Below are positions 17,467-28,343 of a DNA stretch of 64,000 nt, one piece after another. The notes beneath the pieces are model-generated. The model saw only the letters and a list, made by a program, of their open reading frames with translations, was not told the origin of the DNA and did no database searches. Origin of the DNA: Metabacillus crassostreae (GTDB lineage: Bacteria > Bacillota > Bacilli > Bacillales > Bacillaceae); NCBI RefSeq assembly GCF_016908395.1, contig NZ_JAFBDU010000001.1, positions 806,001 to 870,000 of the forward strand, written 5' to 3'. A program made the translations under genes and the position numbers. Numbering within the stretch: position 1 is the stretch's first letter; each line of letters opens with the position of its first letter.

Positions 17467-18099
17467 ATGTTTAAAAATGTTATTTCCTCTAAAGAAGAAT
17501 TTGAAGAATTTCGTAAAGAGATAGGTAGCCCAAGTGAAAGAGCAGTTAATAAAGTGATCTCAAAAATTGATGATCATTGTAGGAAGTTCATTTCGAAATC
17601 TCCATTTTTAACTTTATCTACATCAAATTCACAAGGACAATGTGATGTTTCACCACGTGGAGATTACCCTGGATTTGTCACAATTATTGATGATCAACAT
17701 TTATTTATCCCAGAAAGACCAGGTAATAAACGGATGGATTCGCTTCATAATTTAATTTCAAATCCACATGTAGGGCTTTTGTTCTTTATTCCAACATTAG
17801 GTGAAACTTTAAGAATTAATGGAAAAGCTTATATCACGCGCGATCCTGTATTACTCGAAAAAAGTGTAGTAAATGGAAAGGTACCACTTTTCGGAATAGG
17901 GGTTAAAGTAGAAGAATGTTATGTTCATTGTGCAAAAGCCTTTATTCGCTCTGGTTTATGGAATCCTGAAACTTGGAATGAGAAAGAAACCTTGCCATCA
18001 ATGCCAGAAATGCTTATTACCCATGCAAATATTCCAAATGTAACAGCTAGAGAAGTATCGGAGGATTTACAAGTGAGTTATAAGGAGAGACTTTATTAA
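17467..18099 (+). CDS. PPOx-type FMN-binding oxidoreductase (MSMEG_1061-like)
   Basis: 210 residues with the split-barrel flavin fold of the pyridoxamine-phosphate-oxidase superfamily: LSTSNSQGQCDVSPRGDYPGFV, LFIPERPGNKRMDSLHNLISNPHVGLLFFIP and a C-terminal CYVHCAKAFIRSGLW block. This arrangement belongs to the MSMEG_1061 subgroup, thought to reduce or oxidise small molecules with FMN or F420; the substrate is unknown. AAAAGGG precedes the ATG. Confidence 0.78.
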   Translation: MFKNVISSKEEFEEFRKEIGSPSERAVNKVISKIDDHCRKFISKSPFLTLSTSNSQGQCDVSPRGDYPGFVTIIDDQHLFIPERPGNKRMDSLHNLISNPHVGLLFFIPTLGETLRINGKAYITRDPVLLEKSVVNGKVPLFGIGVKVEECYVHCAKAFIRSGLWNPETWNEKETLPSMPEMLITHANIPNVTAREVSEDLQVSYKERLY

Positions 18100-18193
18100 T
18101 TAAAGAGCTTTCTAAAAGCATAATGATCGACCAGTGTTTATAAATAGATCCATGCCCTGAGGAGAGTATAATTATAATTTAGAAGGACGTTCA

Positions 18194-18991
18194 ATGATGA
18201 TCATACTAAATAAACAAGATTACTCCGTAGTAAAGAAAAAAATAACTGTAAAAGAAAATAGTCCCCCAACTTTTGCGCTTTCTGTTTTAGATGAATATAT
18301 TAACGGAACTGTTTATGCAGACTCAGTTAACCTACAAACGATCTTAATAGGAACAAATTCAGGTATTTATTATGTTTTTGGAAATGAAAGCAATGATCAA
18401 TTTAATAAAGATTTTATTGAGTTCTATAGAAAAAGGAGTAATGACAATTTACGTTTTACGTTATTTTCAGCCAATACCAATTGGGATCAAGCACTAATAA
18501 AGCACTTAAAAAATGAATTAAAACAAATAAGGCGCCTTGCATTCACACATAAAAATAATGTCCGATTACATACCACTAATACATCATCCGAAAATTTCTC
18601 AATTAAGAAAATAGATGAAAAAACGATAACTAATAGTGTGGAATTTAATAATGATTACTATAAAGAATATTGGGGCAGCGTTACAAATTTTATTGAAAAT
18701 GGTTTTGGTTTTTGTATATTACATCAAGGAAAAGTAGTGAGTGAATGCACCTCCATTTTCTCCTCTAAATCATTGATAGAAATCGATATTGCTACACAAA
18801 GTGATTTTCAAGGTTTTGGTTTAGCTACAAAAATCGGAAAAGAATTTATTAATTATAGTTCACAAAAAAATTTGATTCCTCGTTGGGATTGTGATGTTTC
18901 AAATAGATCTTCTATAAATTTAGCAGAGAAATTAGGATTTACAAATCCTAAAGAATACACAGTATTTGTAAACAATTTTCATGATGAATAA
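18194..18991 (+). CDS. GNAT family N-acetyltransferase (PF12746-like)
   Basis: 265 residues with two parts. The N-terminal 130 residues resemble the accessory half of the GNAT_acetyltran family (INGTVYADSVNLQTILIGTNSGIYYVFGN). The C-terminal half carries the acetyl-CoA site: EIDIATQSDFQGFGLATKIGKEFI, where QGFGLA stands for the QxxGxG/A loop, and ends with DVSNRSSINLAEKLGF. Substrate unknown. AAGGA precedes the ATG. It is the first of three small enzyme genes read in a row to 20161. Confidence 0.8.
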   Translation: MMIILNKQDYSVVKKKITVKENSPPTFALSVLDEYINGTVYADSVNLQTILIGTNSGIYYVFGNESNDQFNKDFIEFYRKRSNDNLRFTLFSANTNWDQALIKHLKNELKQIRRLAFTHKNNVRLHTTNTSSENFSIKKIDEKTITNSVEFNNDYYKEYWGSVTNFIENGFGFCILHQGKVVSECTSIFSSKSLIEIDIATQSDFQGFGLATKIGKEFINYSSQKNLIPRWDCDVSNRSSINLAEKLGFTNPKEYTVFVNNFHDE

Positions 18992-19039
18992 ACTCAAAAA
19001 AAACACTAATTTTTGATAAATATAAAGGGAGCTCTATTG

Positions 19040-19615
19040 ATGAATGAAGAAGATATTATCTCAATTATTAGAAAAGATGAATGGATGATGGAGGCATTAA
19101 GAGCTGCAAAGTCATTAGAGCTCCAAGATTGGTGGATTTGTGCAGGATTTATTCGTTCGAAAATCTGGGATACTTTGCATAACTTCAGTGTAAGAACAAA
19201 ACTTCCTGATGTTGATTTGATTTATTTTAACCCTTCTAGGATTGATGAAGTAGAGGAGAAAGAATTAGAGAAGAGACTTAAAACTATAATGCCATTTATA
19301 CCTTGGTCAGTAAAAAACCAAGCAAGAATGCACATCCAAAATAACTTTCCACCTTATTCCTCTACTATTGACGCAATATCAAAATTCCCAGAAACAGCAA
19401 CAGCATTAGGCGTGAAATTGGATCATACGAACAATGTTATATTAACATATCCTTGTGGTCTAAATGATGTGGTTAATTTAGTCGTTAGACCGACCGCTTT
19501 CTTTACAAAATCAACAGAAAGAATGGAAATATATGAACAAAGGATTGCAACAAAGAACTGGCAATATACCTGGAATCATTTAAAGGTATACCATATTGAT
19601 CATCTAATAAAGTAG
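19040..19615 (+). CDS. nucleotidyltransferase family protein (DUF925/NTP_transf_6)
   Basis: 191 residues. The start (LQDWWICAGFIRSKIWDTLHNF), the DVDLIYF acidic motif and the end (YEQRIATKNWQYTWNHLKV) match the NTP_transf_6 family, predicted nucleotidyltransferases of unknown target. The Asp pair in DVD would bind metal. AAGGGA at 19025 supports the ATG at 19040 rather than the longer reading from 19013. Confidence 0.8.
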   Translation: MNEEDIISIIRKDEWMMEALRAAKSLELQDWWICAGFIRSKIWDTLHNFSVRTKLPDVDLIYFNPSRIDEVEEKELEKRLKTIMPFIPWSVKNQARMHIQNNFPPYSSTIDAISKFPETATALGVKLDHTNNVILTYPCGLNDVVNLVVRPTAFFTKSTERMEIYEQRIATKNWQYTWNHLKVYHIDHLIK

Positions 19616-19666
19616 AAAGATTTTTTAGTAGATTTTAAATTAATATAAAGTTAGGAGGTTATTCTC

Positions 19667-20161
19667 TTGCCACAAATTGAAACAGAACGCTTATTAATGA
19701 TCACCTTCACCGCAGAGATGATGAAGGCTTTATTAAAAAGTAAAGAAGATCTTGAAGCTATTATTCCCTACAGTGTAGCAGCTGAATACCCACTAGATGT
19801 GTATAAACAATTTTTCACCTATAAGATTGAAAGATTTACTATGTATCCCCCAGAAAATGAATGGGAGGGATGTATCATTCATAAAGCTACTAATGTCATT
19901 ATGGGGGATATGGGTTTTAAAGGAGGCCCAAATGAAGCTGGCGAAATTGACTTGGGTTATAGTATAGTGCCAAGCTATCAAGGAAAAGGCTTTGCAACGG
20001 AAATGGGGAAAGCAATGGTTAAATGGGGAATATCACAAAGAAATGTAAAATGCGTGAAAGCAACTTGTGATACTGATAACATTCCATCTAAACGAGTACT
20101 AGAGAAAATTGGTTTTCAAGCTACAAAAAAAGATGAAAATAAAATTTATTGGCATTATTAG
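19667..20161 (+). CDS. GNAT acetyltransferase, RimJ/RimL type
   Basis: 164 residues with the RimJ-like start (IETERLLM), the motif EIDLGYSIVPSYQGKGFATEMGKAMVKWG with acetyl-CoA loop QGKGFA, and KATCDTDNIPSKRVLEKIGF at the end. It may acetylate a protein N-terminus or a small amine; the substrate is unknown. Start is TTG with TAGGAGG upstream. Confidence 0.85.
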   Translation: MPQIETERLLMITFTAEMMKALLKSKEDLEAIIPYSVAAEYPLDVYKQFFTYKIERFTMYPPENEWEGCIIHKATNVIMGDMGFKGGPNEAGEIDLGYSIVPSYQGKGFATEMGKAMVKWGISQRNVKCVKATCDTDNIPSKRVLEKIGFQATKKDENKIYWHY

Positions 20162-20308
20162 TAATACATTTTTCTTAGTTATCAGCAACTTTATGATTGA
20201 AATGAAAGGTGAAATTAAATAGTTAAAACTGTTATAATTCACTTAGATATTTTGGATAGACATTCTATATTTAAATAAAGTATGTATCATTAGATTGAGG
20301 TGACTATA

Positions 20309-20791
20309 TTGTCTGTTAAATTCATTACTCATCTAGCATCGGTTATTCTGTTACTTTTATTTTTTTCAATTGCTTCTTGGTATGAAGGTAGTGAACTATT
20401 AGATAATCCATGGGAATGGAAGTATACAGCTATTTTCTCACAGTTGGTAAATGATGAAGTACTAAATAAAAGTGAAATTTTACAATTAGACTTCTTTATT
20501 TATGCGATAAAATTTAAACCTTTATATCCAATGCTTATGATAATGGCTATTATCTATATGATTTTATTCTTAGGTTATTTTATATATAAAACAAAACCTA
20601 AGAAATTTGCTCAATTTTTAATTGCTCTTGGATTTTCCATTGCATTTATAGGTAATTTAATTTTTCATACACCAACAGTAGGAGGATCTATTTTTAAGGT
20701 TTCTTTAATTGTTACTGGATCTGTATGTTTATGTTTTGGGGTTTTTTATTATTTCCAACAATTTAAGCTACGAAATAAAAGGCTTAACTGA
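20309..20791 (+). CDS. DUF4306-type membrane protein
   Basis: 160 residues with four hydrophobic segments and the motif ASWYEGSELLDNPWEWKYTAIFS after helix 1, as in DUF4306 proteins of Bacillus (YjdJ group), of unknown function. Start is TTG at 20309 with GAGGTGA upstream; GTG at 20300 lies inside that site. Confidence 0.65.
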   Translation: MSVKFITHLASVILLLLFFSIASWYEGSELLDNPWEWKYTAIFSQLVNDEVLNKSEILQLDFFIYAIKFKPLYPMLMIMAIIYMILFLGYFIYKTKPKKFAQFLIALGFSIAFIGNLIFHTPTVGGSIFKVSLIVTGSVCLCFGVFYYFQQFKLRNKRLN

Positions 20792-21019
20792 ATTCTTAGC
20801 TCGTTTTCTCCCATATATATTTATCTGACAGACATATATAACCTTAGTTGGTTCGACACAGCTGCTTTTGTCACTATTTTTGTTTACTATTTACTTTAAT
20901 ATGAAGAATGTAATACAAAGTAGAAATAAATCTGTATATATTTAGGATATTCAACTATAATGAAATTGTAAGTTTTTAGTAGAGATGAGACTAGTATAGC
21001 TAGAAAAGGGGAGCTTAGA

Positions 21020-21721
21020 ATGAGTGAAATTAAGTATTATGAGCAAATAGGTGTTGCAATGACGTGCAGATCTTATCAGGAATATAAAGATATGTTTATG
21101 CTTGATGAGCAGATTTTACAAAAAGGAAGTATTCTTGATGTTGCATCAGGAGCTTCTTCATTTATTACAGACGTTAATAAAAATGGAAATGTTGGAATAG
21201 CGATTGATCCACTTTATCAGTTATCAGCTTACGAGATGGAGAAGCTTGGTAAAAGAGAAATTCAACTTTCAAGTGATAAACTAGCGAATGTCCAGGATTC
21301 CTTTTTATGGGATTATTATACAAGTCTAGATCAACATATTGAGATAAGACAAAAATCTTTTAAGAAATTTATTGAAAGTTACACGCATGAAAAGGGAGAA
21401 TCCTATATATCGGGTTCTTTGCCAATTCTTCCTTTTGCAGATGAAAGTTTTTCTTTGATACTTTGTAATCACTTTCTATTTTTATATCAAGACCAATTTG
21501 ATTTCACATTTCATGTCAACGCATTAAATGAAATGATTAGAGTTCTTGAAAATGGTGGTGAAATAAGAATTTATCCGATAGTTGGCTTTAAGAATGAACT
21601 TTATCCGTATCTAGATGAATTGAAACTAGAAATAAAAAAGAATGAGGTAGAATTTGATCTTATTCCAACACACTTTAGCTTTTTACCCAACGCAACTCAT
21701 TATTTACAGATAAAGAAATAA
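21020..21721 (+). CDS. class I SAM-dependent methyltransferase
   Basis: 233 residues with a Rossmann-type motif I, SILDVASGASSFITD, followed by the acidic ribose contact GIAIDPLYQ. Later strands SLILCNHFLFLY and LNEMIRVLENGGEIRIYPI match motifs of methyltransferase family 11. The C-terminal part is short. Substrate is unknown. AAAAGGGGAG precedes the ATG. A hairpin terminator follows. Confidence 0.8.
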   Translation: MSEIKYYEQIGVAMTCRSYQEYKDMFMLDEQILQKGSILDVASGASSFITDVNKNGNVGIAIDPLYQLSAYEMEKLGKREIQLSSDKLANVQDSFLWDYYTSLDQHIEIRQKSFKKFIESYTHEKGESYISGSLPILPFADESFSLILCNHFLFLYQDQFDFTFHVNALNEMIRVLENGGEIRIYPIVGFKNELYPYLDELKLEIKKNEVEFDLIPTHFSFLPNATHYLQIKK

Positions 21722-21729
21722 CGCCAAAC

Positions 21730-21757
21730 GTCAGATCAACCTATTGATCTGACTTAT
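21730..21757 (+). terminator. terminator after the methyltransferase gene
   Basis: GTCAGATCA pairs perfectly with TGATCTGAC; a short T-rich stretch follows. Confidence 0.65.
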
Positions 21758-21811
21758 TTACTTTATAAACATGATGTCATTCAAACATCTTTATTTAGGA
21801 GGTCAAAGCTA

Positions 21812-22033
21812 GTGGAATGGTATATGATTTTAACTGGACTTTCGTTAGTGGCTACTGTACTTGCTTTAATTCAGATATTTCAATTATGGAGTCGATTTAA
21901 AATAATCAAAATTGGAGAAAAACTCTCACAAGACTGGGTAGATGAAAATAGCAATAAAATCAAAATTGCCATATCAATAATAGGTATTAGCTGTATTTTA
22001 GGTACAATTGGTATCTTAATTAGATCATATTGA
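21812..22033 (+). CDS. small two-helix membrane protein
   Basis: 73 residues with two hydrophobic segments (about 5-25 and 49-70) joined by a charged loop. Start is GTG with AGGAGGT 8 nt upstream, a strong site, so expression is likely. Family not recognised. Confidence 0.6.
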   Translation: MEWYMILTGLSLVATVLALIQIFQLWSRFKIIKIGEKLSQDWVDENSNKIKIAISIIGISCILGTIGILIRSY

Positions 22034-22213
22034 TCTCCGGTTTATTAAGAAACTTAGCTTGTGGAAAAAAGACAAGTCATTACAAAATGGAATTTATGTA
22101 TAAGCATCTTAGTTCATTAAGTTGTTTAAATATACTATAATTAGTATCTGGTATAATAGCTAGATATATATAGACTTAAAATTTAGATAACTTAAAGAAT
22201 TGAGGTTAAACAA

Positions 22214-23797
22214 ATGTTTGATGTTAAGAACAATTTAATTGCACCAAAAAACTATAATATTACACATGAAATTGAGAAGCATGCTTCTGATAAACTAGCA
22301 CTTATTCATCAGAACGAAGCTGGAGATATACATACTCTTTCGTATAATGAGCTAATCAAACAATCAAATAAACTGGCTAATGGTTTATATAAACTAGGAT
22401 TACAAAAAGGTGATCGTGTTCTTATAGTGACAACTAGATTAATAGAATCTTATATGATCTATATGGCCTGTTTAAAAGCTGGCTTAGTGATTATTCCTTC
22501 TTCTGAATTACTTAGGGCTAAGGATATTGCATTTCGTTTAAATCATTCTGAAGCAAAAGCTGTTATCTCGTATTCAGAATTCACAAATGAAATTGAAGCC
22601 ATCGAAGAAGAAACTCCATATCTACATCATAAAATCGTATTTGGAAATGAGAAAGAAGGGTGGGAAAATCTTTATCAGCTAATGCAAACAGCTCAAGAGG
22701 ATTTTAACAATAACATAACAAAAAGTGATGATCTTGCTTTTCTTGCTTATACTTCAGGAACAACAGGAAATCCAAAGGGAGTTGCACACACACATAGCTG
22801 GGGATATGCTCATATCCGAATTGCAGCAAAACAGTGGCTTAATATAGAAAAACCTGATACTGTTTGGGCAACAGCAGCACCAGGCTGGCAAAAATGGGTT
22901 TGGACACCATTTCTATCTATTTTAGGCTCTGGAGCTACAGGCTTTGTTTATCAAGGTAAATTTTCTTCTGAAAAATACTTAGAGCTTTTACAAGAGCAAA
23001 AAATAAATGTTTTATGCTGCACACCGACTGAGTATCGAATGATGGTGAAAACAGAAGGTTTACATAAATTTGATCTTTCAAGCTTAAGAAGTGCAGTTTC
23101 CGCTGGAGAAGCACTGAATAGGGAAGTTATTGATGTGTTTAAACATACGTTTAATATACAAATTAGAGATGGGTATGGACAAACAGAAAGTACACTTCTA
23201 ATTGGTACTTTACAAGGTGCTGAACATAAAATAGGATCAATGGGTAAACCGATTTTAGACGGTACTGTAGAAATTGTCGATGAAGAAGGTGTTCCTGTTA
23301 AAACAGGAGAAATTGGTATTATAGCAATAAGAAAAGAATTACCAGCTCTTTTCAACATGTATTATAAAGCACCAGAAAAAACAAATCGTTCATACAAAGG
23401 TGATTATTTTTTCACAGGTGATCGTGCTAGTAAAGATGAAGATGGATTTTACTGGTTCCAAGGTAGAAGTGATGATGTGATCATTAGCTCTGGTTACACA
23501 ATTGGTCCCTTTGAAATTGAAGATGCCTTAATGAAACATCCAGCAGTAGTAGAATGTGCTGCGGTGGCAAGTCCAGATGAAGTCAGAGGAAATGTCGTAA
23601 AAGCTTTCATTGTTTTACAAAAAGGATTTGAAGAGTCAGATAATCTTGTAAAAGAGCTACAGACTTTTGTTAAACAAATAACAGCTCCCTATAAATATCC
23701 AAGAATAATTGAGTTCGTGAAAAGCTTACCAAAAACTGATTCTGGGAAAATCAGACGTGTTGAATTAAGAAATAATGAAACAGCTAATAGTATTTAA
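22214..23797 (+). CDS. mbcS: acyl-CoA synthetase, MbcS type
   Basis: 527 residues of the ANL superfamily. The AMP-binding P-loop is LAYTSGTTGNPKGVAHTH, followed by DGYGQTES, the TGDRASKDEDGFYWFQGRSDDVI hinge, and the catalytic Lys region LPKTDSGKIRRVELR. Length and motifs fit the Bacillus MbcS/YtcI enzyme, which activates medium and branched-chain acyl acids, feeding precursors of branched fatty acids. The start has TTGAGG upstream. It is monocistronic. An acetyl- or propionyl-CoA synthetase is less likely. Confidence 0.82.
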   Translation: MFDVKNNLIAPKNYNITHEIEKHASDKLALIHQNEAGDIHTLSYNELIKQSNKLANGLYKLGLQKGDRVLIVTTRLIESYMIYMACLKAGLVIIPSSELLRAKDIAFRLNHSEAKAVISYSEFTNEIEAIEEETPYLHHKIVFGNEKEGWENLYQLMQTAQEDFNNNITKSDDLAFLAYTSGTTGNPKGVAHTHSWGYAHIRIAAKQWLNIEKPDTVWATAAPGWQKWVWTPFLSILGSGATGFVYQGKFSSEKYLELLQEQKINVLCCTPTEYRMMVKTEGLHKFDLSSLRSAVSAGEALNREVIDVFKHTFNIQIRDGYGQTESTLLIGTLQGAEHKIGSMGKPILDGTVEIVDEEGVPVKTGEIGIIAIRKELPALFNMYYKAPEKTNRSYKGDYFFTGDRASKDEDGFYWFQGRSDDVIISSGYTIGPFEIEDALMKHPAVVECAAVASPDEVRGNVVKAFIVLQKGFEESDNLVKELQTFVKQITAPYKYPRIIEFVKSLPKTDSGKIRRVELRNNETANSI

Positions 23798-23801
23798 TAA
23801 C

Positions 23802-23963
23802 GGCTCTTTTCTGAGAAATTGTTGTTATGTAACCAAAATTTGCATTAGAAACAGTGTATTTTCTCATAAAGGCTACTATTTTATGAAGAAAAGATGCCTC
23901 TATACTTAATACAATGCTGATTTCTTCCGGTATTTATAAGTAACAAAGTTTGCGAAAAGAGCC
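23802..23963. repeat. 162-bp element with inverted ends, MITE-like
   Basis: GGCTCTTTTC (23802-23811) is exactly inverted as GAAAAGAGCC (23954-23963). The similarity continues inside: GTTGTTAT on the left against the complement GTTACTTAT on the right. It contains no gene and sits between two unrelated genes, like a non-autonomous transposable element or a structured RNA repeat. Only one copy lies in this window. Confidence 0.5.
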
Positions 23964-23973
23964 TTAATTATAG

Positions 23974-24015
23974 AACTGCACCCATTCGCACAACAATCTG
24001 GGTGCAGTTTTTGAT
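23974..24015 (+). terminator. terminator downstream of mbcS
   Basis: AACTGCACCCA pairs with TGGGTGCAGTT and is followed by TTT. It lies just beyond the inverted-repeat element, so that element was probably inserted between mbcS and its terminator. Confidence 0.7.
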
Positions 24016-24165
24016 ACTTCCAACAAAGAGTAAATGATAGTATCAATAATCTCTTCTTTAACAAAAGGAATGATTATTTGTCAGCATTTGAAACCATTCA
24101 TTATATTCATGCTGTGGAAAAAATAATAGCTTTCTTATCTCTTGTGTTTGTAGTTATGAGAAAAT

Positions 24166-24193
24166 AAGGATAGTCAGGTTTGGCTATCCTTTT
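24166..24193 (+). terminator. hairpin before the YdcF-like gene
   Basis: AAGGATAG pairs with CTATCCTT, followed by few T. It may be a weak terminator or a leader hairpin. The remaining 24016-24165 holds nothing recognised. Confidence 0.4.
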
Positions 24194-24229
24194 AGAACGT
24201 ATTATTTAAATTTTAATTGTAAGGATTGA

Positions 24230-24835
24230 ATGAAAATGTCAAAAAAGAACGTTCGTATCTATATCTGCTCTTTTCTATTATTATTTATCACATTTACTTT
24301 TTATTCAGCTTATAGTATATGGTCGTTTAGCAAAGAAAATCAATTAGTAACAACAGATGCAGCGATTGTTCTCGGTGCTGCTGTATGGAATAACGAGCCG
24401 TCACCTGTCTTTAAAGAAAGAATCAACCACTCAATTTGGCTTTATGAAAATGAATATGTAGAGAAACTAATTTTTACTGGCGGAAGTGAAGATAGTAGTG
24501 ATCCAGCAGAATCAGAAGTAGCAAGAGATTATGCAATAAAAAATAATTTTAAAAAAGAAGATATATTGATAGAAAATGAATCTAGAGTTACAGAAGAAAA
24601 TCTAAAATATGCTTATAAAATTGCTTCAGAAAAAAATCTGAAAACCTTCACAATTGTAAGTGATCCACTCCATATGAAACGAGCTATTTTTTTAGCTAAA
24701 GAAAATGGGATGGAGGAGGTGTATTCATCTCCAACACCTAGTTCAGTCTATAAATCTTATAAAAGTAAGTTTCCTTTTTTCTTAAGAGAGCTGTGTTTAT
24801 ATGTAGCATATATTATTAGTTCTCCATTTAGATAA
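24230..24835 (+). CDS. YdcF/SanA-like DUF218 protein, membrane anchored
   Basis: 201 residues. One N-terminal membrane helix (about 10-28) anchors a DUF218 domain: AAIVLGAAVWNNEPSPVFKERI, then LIFTGGSEDSSDPAESEVARDYAI and FTIVSDPLHMKRA. These proteins are linked to envelope carrier-lipid or cell-wall metabolism (ElyC/SanA/YdcF), but the enzymatic role is unsettled. The start may be ATG 24230 or ATG 24236; the latter has better spacing from AAGGATTG. Confidence 0.8.
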   Translation: MKMSKKNVRIYICSFLLLFITFTFYSAYSIWSFSKENQLVTTDAAIVLGAAVWNNEPSPVFKERINHSIWLYENEYVEKLIFTGGSEDSSDPAESEVARDYAIKNNFKKEDILIENESRVTEENLKYAYKIASEKNLKTFTIVSDPLHMKRAIFLAKENGMEEVYSSPTPSSVYKSYKSKFPFFLRELCLYVAYIISSPFR

Positions 24836-26490
<1,655 letters not shown>

Positions 26491-26555
26491 CTAATTAAAA
26501 TGAACTTAGAAATATAGGTTATAAAATAAGTTTTCTATTCCCGAGGCTAAGGATA

Positions 26556-26613
26556 AACCCAAAATATTAGGAGATAATTTATTTAATCTTACACCTAATA
26601 TTTCGGGTTTTTT
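26556..26613 (+). terminator. terminator of the xylanase gene
   Basis: AACCCAAAATATTAGG pairs with CCTAATATTTCGGGTT over a 22-nt loop, followed by TTTTTT. Nothing else was recognised in 26491-26784. Confidence 0.8.
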
Positions 26614-26784
26614 TGTTGTGTTCAATTGATTTTGCAAACTATTAAAAACTAGATGGATGGAGAGGAAGGCACTATCCTACAAACTTCAAAAGAAAGAAAT
26701 TATCATATTTGCAGGAAATTATTAACAAATGCAGAACTCCTATTAGACTAGTAAAAAAGCAAAATTAGGAGGTATACCTATTCT

Positions 26785-27147
26785 ATGAAGTACCAAAACC
26801 AAGAAAAATTCGTTGAACGAATTGATGCTGTTTTCCTTCCTGTCAGAAATCTAGAGGAGTCAATAAAATGGTATCAGGAAATATTCAGTTTTGATTTACG
26901 CTGGAAAAATGAAAGAATGTGCGGTCTTTTTATAGCCACAAATTGTGGATTTCACCTAGTCGAGACACAGGATTTTAAACCAATTACTACATATACACCT
27001 TTTAATTATGTTGTAAAAGATGTGGAAAAAACACGAGAAAAGCTACTTGAAAAAGGAGTTGTGGTTTCACAATTAAGAACAGGAGAACCAAAACGTTTTG
27101 ATATAACTGATCTGAATGGAAATATGATAAGTATTATACAACTATAA
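26785..27147 (+). CDS. VOC family (glyoxalase-like) protein
   Basis: 120 residues with the paired beta-alpha-beta-beta-beta layout of the vicinal oxygen chelate fold: DAVFLPVRNLEESIKWYQEIFSF at the start and KRFDITDLNGNMISI at the end. Members are dioxygenases, isomerases or antibiotic-binding proteins; the function here is open. AGGAGG lies 11 nt before the ATG. Confidence 0.75.
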   Translation: MKYQNQEKFVERIDAVFLPVRNLEESIKWYQEIFSFDLRWKNERMCGLFIATNCGFHLVETQDFKPITTYTPFNYVVKDVEKTREKLLEKGVVVSQLRTGEPKRFDITDLNGNMISIIQL

Positions 27148-27193
27148 AATAAATTACAAATAACAGCATCAGATCATGAAATGAGGGAAAAAT

Positions 27194-27382
27194 ATGCAAC
27201 ACATTTTACTTGTTATCATTATAGGAGTAATTATTCTTAGTATTTTTAGAATGATTAGAAAAAAATCGTATATACCAAATAATAAGTATACTCCATTAGA
27301 TGACATAAATAATGGATTAATGGAATCTAATAAATCTGATCCTCTAAGTATTGAATCTAAATCAGAAATAAAATATGAATAA
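27194..27382 (+). CDS. short single-helix membrane protein
   Basis: 62 residues: one N-terminal hydrophobic helix, a basic cluster, then a polar acidic tail. GAGGGA precedes the ATG. Family not recognised; it follows the VOC gene by 46 bp and may be co-transcribed. Confidence 0.5.
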   Translation: MQHILLVIIIGVIILSIFRMIRKKSYIPNNKYTPLDDINNGLMESNKSDPLSIESKSEIKYE

Positions 27383-27392
27383 GCAGAAAAAT

Positions 27393-27424
27393 AAAATCAT
27401 TTAATGTTAAATGGTGATTTATTA
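27393..27424 (+). terminator. weak hairpin after the small membrane gene
   Basis: AAATCATT pairs with GGTGATTT (two G-U) and T-rich sequence follows. Confidence 0.4.
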
Positions 27425-27489
27425 TTATTGGAGAGCAAAAAGAATTACATATACCAACATTCAATTTCCTCTCCTTAATAGTAGATTCC

Positions 27490-27666
27490 TTATTTTGAAG
27501 TATCTCTTTCTAATAACTCTATAATTCTATCAAGCTTTTCTTCAATACTACTGTCACTAGATGGTTTTTTTGAAAGAAGAAAACGAACAAGTAAAAATAC
27601 AACTGCAAAGATTCCTATCAAAAAAATAAACATTATAATCTGAAAAATCATGTCACCAATATTCAT
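27490..27666 (-). CDS. DUF4083-type small membrane protein
   Basis: A 58-residue gene read on the minus strand from ATG at 27664-27666, with AAGGGG upstream. One membrane helix (about 8-28) is followed by a basic stretch and an amphipathic end with IEEKLDRIIELLERD, the pattern of DUF4083 proteins of Bacillus, function unknown. The strong ribosome binding site and the family-like tail support it as a real gene despite its size. Confidence 0.65.
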   Translation of the reverse strand: MNIGDMIFQIIMFIFLIGIFAVVFLLVRFLLSKKPSSDSSIEEKLDRIIELLERDTSK

Positions 27667-27859
27667 AGTAGCCCCTTATTTACATATTTTTGATAATTAT
27701 ATCATATTTCCCAAACCACATTATAAAGAAAATTGTTGAACTAAATTAAGGTGAGAAATCTCAAGAAGAAAATCAGTTCCATTAATGAGAAACAATCAAT
27801 AGTGCGAAACTTTAGCTTTTGTTGTTCGTAATATTATGTAGACTCTTGGAGGTGTAAAA

Positions 27860-28219
27860 ATGGACTTAAATCCACAATCAACACATACTGTTAACATCGT
27901 TACAAAGAAAAAATTCACTATAAGAAAAGTATTAAATTTATATGGTATTTTCACCTTTGTGGGATTAATAGTATCAATTTTTACTATTCCTTTGACATTT
28001 AATGTAGAAATGGGATTTTCCCGTTATGAAATGGAATTAAAAGATATAAAGAAATTTATAACATTCATTTTCGCAAGTGGGTTCATCTATTTCTTTTTAG
28101 TGAATGTCTACCATATAAAAAAAATTGGGAGAAGGATATTTTTTCTCACTTTAATCCTTGTCTTAAGTTTTAGTATATTCATGATTTTTTATCTATTGTC
28201 TCATCAAGCAGTACACTAA
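27860..28219 (+). CDS. three-helix membrane protein, unknown
   Basis: 119 residues: a polar basic N-terminus, then hydrophobic segments at about 30-50, 66-85 and 94-114. GGAGGTG precedes the ATG. I do not recognise a family. A terminator follows about 100 bp downstream. Confidence 0.55.
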   Translation: MDLNPQSTHTVNIVTKKKFTIRKVLNLYGIFTFVGLIVSIFTIPLTFNVEMGFSRYEMELKDIKKFITFIFASGFIYFFLVNVYHIKKIGRRIFFLTLILVLSFSIFMIFYLLSHQAVH

Positions 28220-28315
28220 AGTCATATGTACATAAAATATGTTATTAGGTGCGTGAATTCTAGGATTTAAGCACTTTGGATTTATTCTTTCTTCTTATTA
28301 GCATTATAATCCATA

Positions 28316-28343
28316 AACCAACAGTATATCTTGTTGGTTTTTT
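28316..28343 (+). terminator. terminator downstream of 27860-28219
   Basis: AACCAACA pairs perfectly with TGTTGGTT, followed by TTTT. Confidence 0.75.
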
